A stretch of 58,573 nucleotides of DNA from an uncultured Mycoplasmatota bacterium (GTDB lineage: Bacteria; Bacillota_I; Bacilli_A; RF39; UBA660). This document shows, in pieces, positions 25,074-33,795 of the stretch. The notes beneath the pieces were generated by a model, which had not been told where the DNA came from, did not search any database, and was given only the letters and a program-made list of their open reading frames with translations. Position 1 is the stretch's first letter. Each line of letters opens with the position of its first letter. The stretch spans positions 64,001-122,573 of the forward strand of contig CAMMQC010000001.1 of the NCBI GenBank assembly GCA_946498975.1, written 5' to 3'. A program made the translations under genes and the position numbers.

Positions 25074-26399
25074 CTAATCTTTCAAGAAATCATTTTTTTC
25101 TTGTTTTAATCTTTTTTTTAGTTCTTTTTTCTTTCTTCTTTTATCATTATTTTTAGTATGTAATGCTATTAAGAAAATTATTAATAATAAAACGATTAAA
25201 CAAGTAAGACCAACTATTATATAAGAATTAATTTTTAACTCATCTTTTAGACTATCTACTTCTTCATTATAATATCTTTGTATCGTCTTATCTACACTGT
25301 CATATAAATATAGTCCTTTTTTACCTGTTTCTACATTCTCACCATAAACTAAATAGTATTTAGATTTTTTATTTAGTTTATAAACTGTATATTCTTCCCC
25401 ATCTATGGTAACAGTATATTTTTTATAATTAGAAGGATATTTACCATTATCTAAAAGATGAATAGTAAGTAAATCACTACCTAATTCTTGATATAAAGTA
25501 TAATCTCCATCATCATAGATATAAAATTTAATATTACCTTTCTCATCTTTTAAAGCGACTAAAGTAATGTCTAAGGCTTCTATTTTATAAGCAGGTACTT
25601 CTTCATCATTAATTTTAACTGTTGTATCTACATAATAATCTTTAATTAAATCTTTTAACTCATCAGTTTTTCTAACGACACTTAAGTTATCTTTATTAAC
25701 TTTTACATTAATAGGATCTTTTTCTTTAACATTAACCACTATTGTATAAGTTTTAGTAGAACCGTTTTCTGCTTCTACAACTACATTTATAGTATTAGCA
25801 CCCTCATGAACTTCTATTTCTCCTGTACCAGTTATACTAGCTTTACTATCACTTGCCTTAGCATTAACAGTAACACTTGTAGTTCCAGCTTCTGCTTCCA
25901 CTGTATAATTAGTAGTATCACTATTAAACTCTGGACTTAAAGTAAGGCCTTCTACTTCAAGACTAGCAAGATTGTTATCACTACTATAATTTTTCTCTAC
26001 TTCTTGTCTACTAATTAAATTAATAGTTGTACTATCAGTTGGACTAGTAACTACTTCATCCCATGAAGCGATAGAGGTATTAACTACAGATATAGTAGTA
26101 GAGCCTGTTCCTTTAACTCTAAAAGTATAAGTATAACTTTGACTAGTTTGACCCTCGCCATCGACATAACCAACTACATGGGTATTACCACTTAAAAGTT
26201 GTAGTTTATTACTATCATAATCTAAACTAAATTCCCAACTTCCTAAACCACTACTTTCACTTATAGTAACACCTACTGTAATATTGCCTCCAACTGTTCC
26301 TGTTGCAGTAGTCCCTGCCACAGAAATAGAGGCAGCCTCTACTACATGAGGGCAAAAGAAAAGGAAGCTAAGTCCTAATATAAATAATATTTTTTTCAA
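25074..26399 (-). CDS. Cell-surface protein with cohesin and cadherin-like domains and a C-terminal membrane anchor
   Basis: It has a signal peptide (KKILFILGLSFLFFCPHVVEA). A cohesin-type beta-sandwich follows (about residues 25-135: SWEFSLDYDSNKLQLL, YTYTFRVKGTGSTTISVV). Then comes a cadherin-like beta-sandwich (LASLEVEGLTLSPEFNSDTTNYTV, about 150-225), a further extracellular region, and a C-terminal span (INSYIIVGLTCLIVLLLIIF) with a Lys/Arg-rich tail. Cohesins bind dockerins. The preceding gene encodes a dockerin-bearing wall hydrolase one base away, so this may be its membrane anchor. AGGAG spacing favours a TTG start at 26399. Confidence 0.75.
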   Translation of the reverse strand: MKKILFILGLSFLFFCPHVVEAASISVAGTTATGTVGGNITVGVTISESSGLGSWEFSLDYDSNKLQLLSGNTHVVGYVDGEGQTSQSYTYTFRVKGTGSTTISVVNTSIASWDEVVTSPTDSTTINLISRQEVEKNYSSDNNLASLEVEGLTLSPEFNSDTTNYTVEAEAGTTSVTVNAKASDSKASITGTGEIEVHEGANTINVVVEAENGSTKTYTIVVNVKEKDPINVKVNKDNLSVVRKTDELKDLIKDYYVDTTVKINDEEVPAYKIEALDITLVALKDEKGNIKFYIYDDGDYTLYQELGSDLLTIHLLDNGKYPSNYKKYTVTIDGEEYTVYKLNKKSKYYLVYGENVETGKKGLYLYDSVDKTIQRYYNEEVDSLKDELKINSYIIVGLTCLIVLLLIIFLIALHTKNNDKRRKKKELKKRLKQEKNDFLKD

Positions 26400-26400
26400 G

Positions 26401-28227
26401 TTAATCACTCCTGTTCTGTTCTATTGTACTATTACCAAGTATTTGTTTTTGAACTCTTAATAAGTCTACTACATCAACTTTGCCATCTCTATTAGTATCA
26501 CTAGCTTTCCTATCATAAGTAGATAAACTACTACTTCCTAAAATATCTTTTTGAACTCTTAATAAATCAACAATACTAGTCTTACCATCACCATTATTAT
26601 CACCATAGATAACAACTTTATAAGACTTAGTAGTAGAACCATTACTAATTACTAAAGTATCTCCAGTACCAACATTACCACTAGCCTTATTTCCATATCT
26701 ATCTAAATAACTATCAACTTTTAAGTTAGCATTAATACTACTTAACTTACTATTAATAGTATCTATATTAGTATTAAAAGAAATATTAGAAATAACATCT
26801 CCATCTATCTTAAAACCAGATGCAACAACACCAGTATTTACATCAATATCAGGAGTTGTAACTATATCTTCTTCACTATCATCATCAGGTAAAATCACTT
26901 CATTATCATTAGGCATATTATTATAAACAGGAATTAGAAATTCATAAGTATTATTTAAAAGATTATTATTCTTATAACTTTTATAAATACTATATGCTTC
27001 CTGTGAATGAGCTCTTATATTAGTCATATACTGATGCGTATACATAGGATAAACTGCATCAGGTGATACATTAAACTTCTGATAATATAGAGTATTTTGA
27101 TTAGCATTAATATATTTACTAGCGATATATTCAGTACCACCCATAATAGCAGTCTCTTTACTATTCCATGGTCTTAAATAACTAGTAACAGAAGCATCAT
27201 ATCCTCCATTTGCCCATATCAAGCCTCTAATTTGTGGAGACTGATAAGAACTATAAGCACCTATATTGAAGTAGTTATAAATACCACTATAAGTCTTACC
27301 ATTACCACAAGAATTAAGAGCATTCCAACTATCAATATTACTTGCATAACCTAAATTATTTAAACAACTATTATCAACTGAGAAAGTAAAACTACCTCCT
27401 GTTGTAGAAATACTATCAGTACTACCCTTTTCTTGTCTAATTCTACTAGCAAGGTATACTGGACTAACATTATAAGTTCTAGCAGTTTTCATTAAGATAT
27501 TTATGTATTCATTAGTATTTAAGAAAGTTCCACTAGTAACCCCTCTAACAGCATCTTCTGTTTGAATAGATGAATTATATTTTAAGTTTTCAAACATAAA
27601 GATATATTCTTCTGATAAAAAGTTTCTAGGATCTAAATAATAAGATACTGTATCTCTACTTGCCACATACCAACCTGGTTCTATCTGTTTATATGTACCA
27701 TTTTGATAATATGGCCATTCTTTACTTCTTAAAGTCTCATCAGTTCCATCTACTAGACTAATCTCTCCATAACTCTCATTAGTTACCGCTTCATCAAAAG
27801 AAACACCAATAGATATAGGAGTAAATATCCAGTTAGGATGTTTCTCATGTATTGCCTTTAAATAAGGTAAGTAACTTTCCCCAAATCCTTTATTTAACAT
27901 TTCCTTTTCAAAATCACCATTGAGGTCTACATCAGCGACATCAATAATTGCCTGGTCACTTGAACAAATATATCCTTCTAAATCATTATATCTAACCTTA
28001 TACCAAGCATTCTTACAACCATGACCACTCTCACCATCAGTACTAATTACATCAACTTTAGTACCTGCTACTAACACACCATCAGTAACACCTGTAATTA
28101 AAGAACCCCCTGGTTTTTCTCTAAAATATTTATTAGTATTTAACACTATATAACTACTTGCATTAACAACAGGAATAAAAGTAAAAAGCATAACAAAGAT
28201 GAGTAAAATACTAATTAACTTCTTCAT
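26401..28227 (-). CDS. Secreted N-acetylglucosaminidase with C-terminal dockerin
   Basis: It has a signal peptide (KKLISILLIFVMLFTFIPVVNA) and an SH3-like region (about residues 30-90). A glucosaminidase domain follows (about 185-420: FLSEEYIFMFENLKYN, VSPVYLASRIRQEKGS with the likely catalytic Glu, YNYFNIGAYS), which would cleave peptidoglycan. The C-terminus is a type I dockerin with two Ca2+-loop repeats, GDNNGDGKTSIVDLLRVQKDIL and DTNRDGKVDVVDLLRVQKQIL. Dockerins on peptidoglycan hydrolases are unusual. Transcription probably starts at an extended -10 TGTTATAAT near 28255-28265. Confidence 0.85.
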   Translation of the reverse strand: MKKLISILLIFVMLFTFIPVVNASSYIVLNTNKYFREKPGGSLITGVTDGVLVAGTKVDVISTDGESGHGCKNAWYKVRYNDLEGYICSSDQAIIDVADVDLNGDFEKEMLNKGFGESYLPYLKAIHEKHPNWIFTPISIGVSFDEAVTNESYGEISLVDGTDETLRSKEWPYYQNGTYKQIEPGWYVASRDTVSYYLDPRNFLSEEYIFMFENLKYNSSIQTEDAVRGVTSGTFLNTNEYINILMKTARTYNVSPVYLASRIRQEKGSTDSISTTGGSFTFSVDNSCLNNLGYASNIDSWNALNSCGNGKTYSGIYNYFNIGAYSSYQSPQIRGLIWANGGYDASVTSYLRPWNSKETAIMGGTEYIASKYINANQNTLYYQKFNVSPDAVYPMYTHQYMTNIRAHSQEAYSIYKSYKNNNLLNNTYEFLIPVYNNMPNDNEVILPDDDSEEDIVTTPDIDVNTGVVASGFKIDGDVISNISFNTNIDTINSKLSSINANLKVDSYLDRYGNKASGNVGTGDTLVISNGSTTKSYKVVIYGDNNGDGKTSIVDLLRVQKDILGSSSLSTYDRKASDTNRDGKVDVVDLLRVQKQILGNSTIEQNRSD

Positions 28228-28338
28228 ACACTATCAACTCCTATCCTTCTATTTACATTATAACAGAATATTCTACAAATTTCTCTAAAAAAGATATAAT
28301 TAACCGTCAACTTTACAATACAAACAAAAGTATAGAGG

Positions 28339-28367
28339 TTGAAAGATAGAAAATTATAGTCTATAAT
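28339..28367 (+). promoter_or_regulatory. Sigma-A-type promoter for the LCP gene
   Basis: TTGAAA (28339-28344), a 17-base spacer and TATAAT (28362-28367) lie about 38 bases before the start codon, which has GGAGG at a good distance. Confidence 0.75.
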
Positions 28368-28405
28368 TATAGGGTATAGTTTTTTGTTTACGTGGAGGTC
28401 ATTTA

Positions 28406-30475
28406 ATGAGAAAGAATAAAGAGAATACTGAAGAAAAAAAAGATAAGAAAAAGAAGAAATGTAGATTATGGCTTGCGATATTAAGTATTATCGTTATATT
28501 AAGTAATCTTTTTGCCATATATAATATCCTATTATTAGGACCAATTGAAGAAGTAATAAGATATATTATTATAGGAATATTTGTTGTTTTTGATTTAATA
28601 ATTATTTTTAAAGTTAGATCTAAAAGACGACATAAAGAAAAAAAAGCAAGGCTTCTTACCTTCTTTTTAATACTATATCTACTTATAAACTGTGCAACTA
28701 GTGGTTTAATAATGTATGCTTATGGAACTCTATCTAGTATTAATAGAGATACTGTTACCTACTCTAGTAGTCTAATTGTACCAAGTAGTAGTGAAATAGA
28801 AGATGTTAAAGACTTAAAAGATAATACAATAGGAATACTTTCTGATGAGTCATCTCCGGAAGGAAATATCATTCCTAATGAAGTAATTGATGAAAATAAG
28901 TTAAAAGATGAAAATGAAATTGTTGAATATGATGATTACTTTACAGCAATGGCAGATTTATATGAAGGTGAAGTTGATTCAATATTTGTTCCTACTGATT
29001 ACCCTTCTATGTTTGTTAGTATGGAAACATATCAAAATATTAAGGATGATACAAAAATTATTTTAACTAAAGAAAAAGAAATGAAAAAAACTAGTAGTAG
29101 AAATTCATCAGCAGGAAAATCTGTAACAGAGCCATTTACAATTCTTTTAATGGGTGTTGACTCCGAACAAGAAGGTTTATCTAAGAATACTGTTGCAAAT
29201 GGTGATAGTTTAATATTAGTTACGTTTAATCCTAATACTTTAAATGCTACAATGTTAAGTATTCCAAGAGATAGTTATGTTCCAATAGCATGTTGGAGTG
29301 GTACTCCTGAAAATAAAATAACTCATGCTGCCGCTTATGGTACTGACTGTATGATGGATACTATTGAAAACTATTTTGATGTTACTATTGATTATTATGC
29401 TAAAATTAATTTTAAAGGATTAGTTAGTTTAGTTGATACATTAGGTGGTATTACTGTAGAAGTTCCTCAAGACTTATGTACTGATAATTCTAACCGTGAA
29501 GGAGAAGTTTGTATCAGTGCAGGACTTCAAACTCTAAATGGAGAACAAGCTTTAGTACTTGCAAGAAATAGAAAACAATTAGCAGGTGGAGACTTAGATA
29601 GAGGCTTAAATCAACAATTAGTAATTCAAGGAATATTAAATAAAGTTAAAGATATGAAGAGTATTAATCAAGTTATGGATGTATTAAATACTGTTACTAA
29701 TAATCTTGATACTAACTTTACAGAGCAACAGATTTTATCATTCTATGATATCGCTAAAGACATTATGAATAATTCTCTACAAAAAGATGATGCTGATCTT
29801 ATTAATATTGAACAATTATATTTAGATGGTACTGGTCAAATGATTTATGATGAAAGAAGTAGAATGGTTTTATGGGATTATGTACCAAATACTGCAAGTA
29901 GAGATGATATTGTAAAAGCGATGAAAGTTAATCTTGAACAAGAAGAACCTGAAATGATTAAAGAATTCTCTTTCTCTATTAACGATGAAGATTATGAGAA
30001 AACTGTAACTGGAACAGGTCCTTACAAAACAGCATTTACCTATGATTTATTACCTGATTTTACTGGAGACAGTATGAGTCAAGCAGAAAGTTATGCAAAT
30101 GCACATGGAATAAGAGTTACATTTAAAGGAAACAGTGGCTATGTAGTTAGTCAAAGTCTTCCTGCTAATAAGAGAATAGACTTAATAAGTGGTAGCGTTG
30201 TATTAACATTATCTGGTAGTAGTTATAAAGAGCCTAGTTATACTCCACCTACTGATAACGATAATGAAGAGGAAGAAGAAATAGATGATACAGGTGATAA
30301 TACTGTAGATACTACTCAACCTGGTAATTCCTCTGATGGTAATACTGATGAAAGTCAACAAGGTGGTAGTGCTGGAGGTAGCAGTGGTTCTGAAGGTTCT
30401 GGTGGTAACGGAGGAACAGATGGAGATATTACAGAAACAATTCCGGGAGTTCCAAATTCTTCTACAGAAACTTAA
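28406..30475 (+). CDS. LytR-CpsA-Psr family protein with extra sensor-like and PASTA-like domains
   Basis: LCP enzymes attach teichoic acids or capsular polymers to peptidoglycan. Three membrane spans lie in residues 20-105. A region that reads like half of a periplasmic solute-binding fold follows (about 125-235: DLKDNTIGILSDESSPEG, YTAMADLYEGEVDSIFVP-like). The LCP domain runs from about 245 to 480, with FTILLMGVDS, SIPRDSYVPI, NFKGLVSLVDTLGGITV and ALVLARNRKQ. A PASTA-like domain (about 540-605) and an acidic, then Gly/Ser-rich tail end the protein. It diverges from the dockerin operon and probably serves the polysaccharide locus at 43-56 kb. Confidence 0.88.
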   Translation: MRKNKENTEEKKDKKKKKCRLWLAILSIIVILSNLFAIYNILLLGPIEEVIRYIIIGIFVVFDLIIIFKVRSKRRHKEKKARLLTFFLILYLLINCATSGLIMYAYGTLSSINRDTVTYSSSLIVPSSSEIEDVKDLKDNTIGILSDESSPEGNIIPNEVIDENKLKDENEIVEYDDYFTAMADLYEGEVDSIFVPTDYPSMFVSMETYQNIKDDTKIILTKEKEMKKTSSRNSSAGKSVTEPFTILLMGVDSEQEGLSKNTVANGDSLILVTFNPNTLNATMLSIPRDSYVPIACWSGTPENKITHAAAYGTDCMMDTIENYFDVTIDYYAKINFKGLVSLVDTLGGITVEVPQDLCTDNSNREGEVCISAGLQTLNGEQALVLARNRKQLAGGDLDRGLNQQLVIQGILNKVKDMKSINQVMDVLNTVTNNLDTNFTEQQILSFYDIAKDIMNNSLQKDDADLINIEQLYLDGTGQMIYDERSRMVLWDYVPNTASRDDIVKAMKVNLEQEEPEMIKEFSFSINDEDYEKTVTGTGPYKTAFTYDLLPDFTGDSMSQAESYANAHGIRVTFKGNSGYVVSQSLPANKRIDLISGSVVLTLSGSSYKEPSYTPPTDNDNEEEEEIDDTGDNTVDTTQPGNSSDGNTDESQQGGSAGGSSGSEGSGGNGGTDGDITETIPGVPNSSTET

Positions 30476-30505
30476 AAGAGATAAGCAAAATAACTTATCT
30501 CTTTT
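30474..30505 (+). terminator. Intrinsic terminator of the LCP gene
   Basis: AAAAGAGATAAG (30474-30485) pairs with CTTATCTCTTTT (30494-30505), with an 8-base loop. Confidence 0.88.
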
Positions 30506-30543
30506 CTTATATCTATAAATACAAATGAACACTTTTTAAGAAT

Positions 30544-30588
30544 TTCATTCGGTGACTTTTTATTTTTTTAAACTTTCTAAATACTCTA
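30544..30588 (-). repeat. Displaced copy of the ylbL 3' end (about 44 bp)
   Basis: This stretch matches 32712-32755, the last codons of the Lon-like protease gene, at all but about three positions. On the minus strand it reads VEYLESLKK followed by a stop. The other copy has one A fewer in its A-run and reads on. The two direct copies flank the AAA_14/HD segment, so they mark the edges of an insertion or duplication. Confidence 0.8.
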
Positions 30589-30637
30589 CTATTCATATAA
30601 TCTTCACTTTTAAAATTTCTTATTTATTTAATAGAAA

Positions 30638-30661
30638 GAATCATGAATTTTATCATGATTC
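30638..30661 (-). terminator. Intrinsic terminator of the AAA_14 gene
   Basis: GAATCATGA and TCATGATTC form a perfect 9-bp stem with a 6-base loop. On the minus strand TTTCTATT follows, 27 bases after the stop codon. Confidence 0.75.
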
Positions 30662-30687
30662 AATATTATTTACTAGATATCATCAAT

Positions 30688-31965
30688 TTAATTTTTTAAA
30701 GCTGTAATAGGAACAACATATACTCCATCAGGCCTTTTATAAGCAGCATTACTCATACCACATATAACACATAAAACTGAAGGAGCTTTACCATTTTCCT
30801 TTTTTATTGAATCTCTTATGTTAATTAAATTTTTTGCTGCAGCATCTATGGCATTTACGCCAAGTTTTATTTCAAAAGCACACCAATTACCATCTTCTAA
30901 TTCTATTACTGAATCTATCTCTCTATTTAAATAATCTTGATAGTGATAACATTTAGCATCAAAAGAATCAGCATATATTTTTAAATCATGCTCTACCAAT
31001 GCTTCAAATAAAAAACCAAAGGTTTCCAAGTCATTAATAAGCTTTTCTTCTGTTAAATTCAAAAGTGCACAGGCTATAGAAGGATCAGCAAAATGTCTTT
31101 TTTCTGCTTGTTTAACTCTTATACTTGATCTAATATTAACTGAAAAAGGCTCATCATTGTCTAACAAAAATAATTTATCTAAAGCATTTAAATAAGATGC
31201 TACTGTATCTGTATCAATATCTTCATTGTCAACTTCTTTTATATCTTTCTTTAAGGTAGTATTAGTAACAGTTGTACTTTCATTTCTAGCAAGAGATTTT
31301 AATAATAATTTCACTTTATGTTTATCTCTATTAATGCCCTCTAATCTAGATAAATCATCATCTATTATTAAATTAATATACTCATTTACTGATTTTCTTG
31401 CATCATCACTAGAATAATTTATATTACCAGGCCACCCACCTCTTATAATTAAATTAGCAAGTTTCCTTAAACTAACTTTTCCAGTATTTTTAGATATTTT
31501 TTTACCATCACATATATCTTTTAATGATATATCGCCTGTTGAATCACCTGTTTCATATAAAGACATTGTTCTTAAATGAATTTTACCAAACCTTCCCGCT
31601 CCACTATGAGATATACCATCTCTCCTGGGAGTAGATGAACCAGTTAATATATATTGCCCCTTTAAACCTGTTCTATCAACATCATATCTTATTTCATCCC
31701 ATAAGTTTGTTGCTTCTTGCCATTCATCAATAAGTTTTGGTTTTTCTCCTTCTAAGATTATTTCAGGAGATGTTTTTGCAAGTTCTACTTCATTAGATTT
31801 TTCACCAGTTTTAGTATAAAGCAAAGTTTCGCTTTCAGCATGATATCTACCAGACCAAGTCTTACCACAATATTTTGGACCTTCAATACATATAGCCCCA
31901 AATAATTTTAAATACCTTTCTATTTTTTCATCAACTATCCTTTTTTTATAATTTTTTATTTCCAT
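30688..31965 (-). CDS. AAA_14/DUF4143 ATPase
   Basis: This family combines an N-terminal P-loop domain with a C-terminal restriction-nuclease-like domain. Here the P-loop is GPKYCGKTWSG near residue 30, the Walker B region is KPKLIDEWQEA, and the sensor-like segment is GQYILTGSSTPRR. The DUF4143 part contains HFADPSIACALL. REIDSVIELEDGNWCAFEIKLG has the D...E-x-K spacing of PD-(D/E)xK nucleases. Biological roles are unsettled; accessory or stress functions are often suggested. GGAGG 5 bases upstream selects the ATG at 31965. It follows the broken HD gene by 13 bp. Confidence 0.85.
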   Translation of the reverse strand: MEIKNYKKRIVDEKIERYLKLFGAICIEGPKYCGKTWSGRYHAESETLLYTKTGEKSNEVELAKTSPEIILEGEKPKLIDEWQEATNLWDEIRYDVDRTGLKGQYILTGSSTPRRDGISHSGAGRFGKIHLRTMSLYETGDSTGDISLKDICDGKKISKNTGKVSLRKLANLIIRGGWPGNINYSSDDARKSVNEYINLIIDDDLSRLEGINRDKHKVKLLLKSLARNESTTVTNTTLKKDIKEVDNEDIDTDTVASYLNALDKLFLLDNDEPFSVNIRSSIRVKQAEKRHFADPSIACALLNLTEEKLINDLETFGFLFEALVEHDLKIYADSFDAKCYHYQDYLNREIDSVIELEDGNWCAFEIKLGVNAIDAAAKNLINIRDSIKKENGKAPSVLCVICGMSNAAYKRPDGVYVVPITALKN

Positions 31966-31978
31966 TGCATCCTCCAAA

Positions 31979-32608
31979 TTAAATTTCATTTTCTTTCAAA
32001 TAATCAATTATTTCAATAAAGTTTTTATCATCCTCATACTTACTTCTATCAAATTCAATCCAAGCATTAGATATACTTTTTTCACTATCTAATACTTTTT
32101 TGACACTAGGATTATTAAGAATTGGATTATTTGGTTGATTATTCAAATCAAAACAACCTTCTTAATCATATAACTTCATTTGAATATCACATTCTAATTT
32201 ATCACAGTGATAAGCAAATATTGCCTCATCTGTTTTTCTTTCATTGTATTCATCTAATAAAGCTGATACTTCATCTTTTCCAAGAAAATCTTTTAATATA
32301 TAATCCGTTGCTTTTTTACCTTTAATTAATTTTTCTTCTTTAGTGATTTCATAAAATGCTAAATCACCAATTTCAATTTCTTCTAACTCATGAATTGCCA
32401 ACATAAAAATAACTTTCATAATATCTAATTTATAGCCTAATTGATAATAAATAGATAATGCTAACATTTGAGTTCCATATATAGGTTCAGCTACACTTTC
32501 AATTCTTTCTCTTTTAGCATTCCAAACAATAGGACCAGTTCTAATAGTATCCTTTAATTTAGTACATAACTTATAATATTTAATTGCTGTCTCAATTTTC
32601 TTATTCAT
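31979..32608 (-). pseudogene. Broken HD-domain hydrolase (YfbR-like, HD_3)
   Basis: The first 148 codons end at TAA (32162-32164). The same frame continues for 60 more codons (EGCFDLNNQPNNPILNNP...IIDYLKENEI) to a second TAA at 31979-31981. The joined product, about 209 residues, is the normal length of this family, and the text across the stop (KLYD-stop-EGCFDLNNQ) reads as the family's usual C-terminus with one GAA changed to TAA. In addition the metal-binding His expected in ESVAEHIYG is Pro here (ESVAEPIYG). AIHELEEI keeps the second motif. AAGGAG selects the start at 32608. Read-through at the stop is possible but would not restore the His. Confidence 0.75.
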
Positions 32609-32660
32609 AGTTAAGTTTCTCCTTATATAAGTATAATTATACATTAATTAGTTAATTAAA

Positions 32661-33749
32661 TCAATTGCATTCGGTGAGATTTTGCGATTTCATTCGGTGA
32701 GATTTTGCATTTTCATTCGGTGACCTTTTATTTTTTAAACTTTCTAAATACTCCACCGCTTCATCAAAAGTTCCTATCGCCTTAATTTCAATATCATAAT
32801 CGTTCTTCTCTTTTTCCTTTAATGCTTCTTTATAATTATCTCCTTTAGGCACCAAAAACAAGTCTGCATCAGCTTTTACCGCTCCATTTAACTTATATTT
32901 AACACCACCAATTTCTCCAACACTACCATCACTACTTATAGTACCAGTTCCAACTATCTTAAGACCATTAGTTAAATCTCCATCAGTTAATTTATCATAA
33001 ATAGCAAGTGTTAACATTAAACCTCCACTAGGACCACCTTCACTATCTTTAAATTTAAGCTCTACTTTAGGATCAGTCTTATATTCATAAATAGTACTAA
33101 CAGAAACACCTGTTACTTTATAATCTGCTCCTTCTTTAACAGTTGCAGTTACATCATGCTCCTTATCGTCTCTAATAACAGTTACCTTAATCTCATCTCC
33201 TACTTCAAAGTTTTGAATCTCATTAGTATAGTCTTCAACATTTTCAATATCTTTACCATTAACTTTTACTAACTCATCACCTACTCTTAAGCCATCTTCT
33301 TCTTTTTCTTCTACATAAATAACATAGAAATGTTTATCTCTTATACTTACCTCTTTACCTGCTTTACTATATGCTAGCATGATAGCAGTTTGATTAGCAT
33401 TTTCTAAGTATATTTTATTTCTAAACATAATATCTTCACTCGTCTCATCTTCATTTAACTCTACATTTTCCTGTTTTTCTATATCATAGCCAGGAATAAT
33501 ATTACCTAAGATGAATGATGCCACATTACCTTCTAATTCTTTTACATAAGCAAAGTTAAGAGAGCCTTTACTATTTGAGTTATTTCCTTCTATTAAAACT
33601 CTATCATTAATATCAATAGTACCTCCTCCAGCATAAATATAATAAGGTAGTGGAAAAGTAAATACAAAGTAACATACTATTAATAAAATAATAGTTTTAT
33701 AATAATCTTTCATAAATTTTTTTATTCTTAAATAAACTTTATTAAGCAT
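32661..33749 (-). CDS. ylbL: PDZ and Lon-type membrane serine protease (YlbL-like)
   Basis: It has an N-terminal membrane anchor (TIILLIVCYFVFTFPLPYYIY). A PDZ domain follows (about residues 145-215: GLRVGDELVKVNGKDIENVEDY). The C-terminal Lon protease domain has its Ser in GGPSGGLM (about 240) and its Lys in GGVKYKLNGA (about 283), the Ser/Lys dyad. AGGTG selects the start at 33749. The last 20 or so residues (RSPNENAKSHRMKSQNLTECN) are read out of 23-bp tandem repeats. The displaced 3' copy at 30544-30588 stops right after ESLKK, so the tail probably results from a one-base loss in an A-run. It diverges from ylbJ, as expected for the ylb region. Confidence 0.9.
   Translation of the reverse strand: MLNKVYLRIKKFMKDYYKTIILLIVCYFVFTFPLPYYIYAGGGTIDINDRVLIEGNNSNSKGSLNFAYVKELEGNVASFILGNIIPGYDIEKQENVELNEDETSEDIMFRNKIYLENANQTAIMLAYSKAGKEVSIRDKHFYVIYVEEKEEDGLRVGDELVKVNGKDIENVEDYTNEIQNFEVGDEIKVTVIRDDKEHDVTATVKEGADYKVTGVSVSTIYEYKTDPKVELKFKDSEGGPSGGLMLTLAIYDKLTDGDLTNGLKIVGTGTISSDGSVGEIGGVKYKLNGAVKADADLFLVPKGDNYKEALKEKEKNDYDIEIKAIGTFDEAVEYLESLKNKRSPNENAKSHRMKSQNLTECN
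32668..32736. repeat. Three 23-bp tandem repeats at the ylbL 3' end
   Basis: The units begin CATTCGGTGA at 32668, 32691 and 32714. The first two are almost identical (CATTCGGTGAGATTTTGC plus 5 bases), while the third diverges after CATTCGGTGA. A fourth CATTCGGTGA lies at 30546. The repeats are read as the abnormal C-terminal tail of YlbL. Confidence 0.85.
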
Positions 33750-33795
33750 ATCATCACACCTTACTATTAACATTATATCAAAGAAAGGTAATAAT

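Noticed and set aside
30209-30532. A 107-codon minus-strand frame opposite the LCP tail.
   Set aside because: It is the antisense shadow of a Gly/Ser-rich repeat region, crosses the terminator and has Thr/Ile-biased composition.
32162-32608. Treating the 5' part of the HD gene as a complete short gene followed by a separate 55-residue TTG-started gene.
   Set aside because: The frame is continuous across the TAA and the sequence on both sides reads as one HD_3 protein, so a nonsense mutation is simpler.
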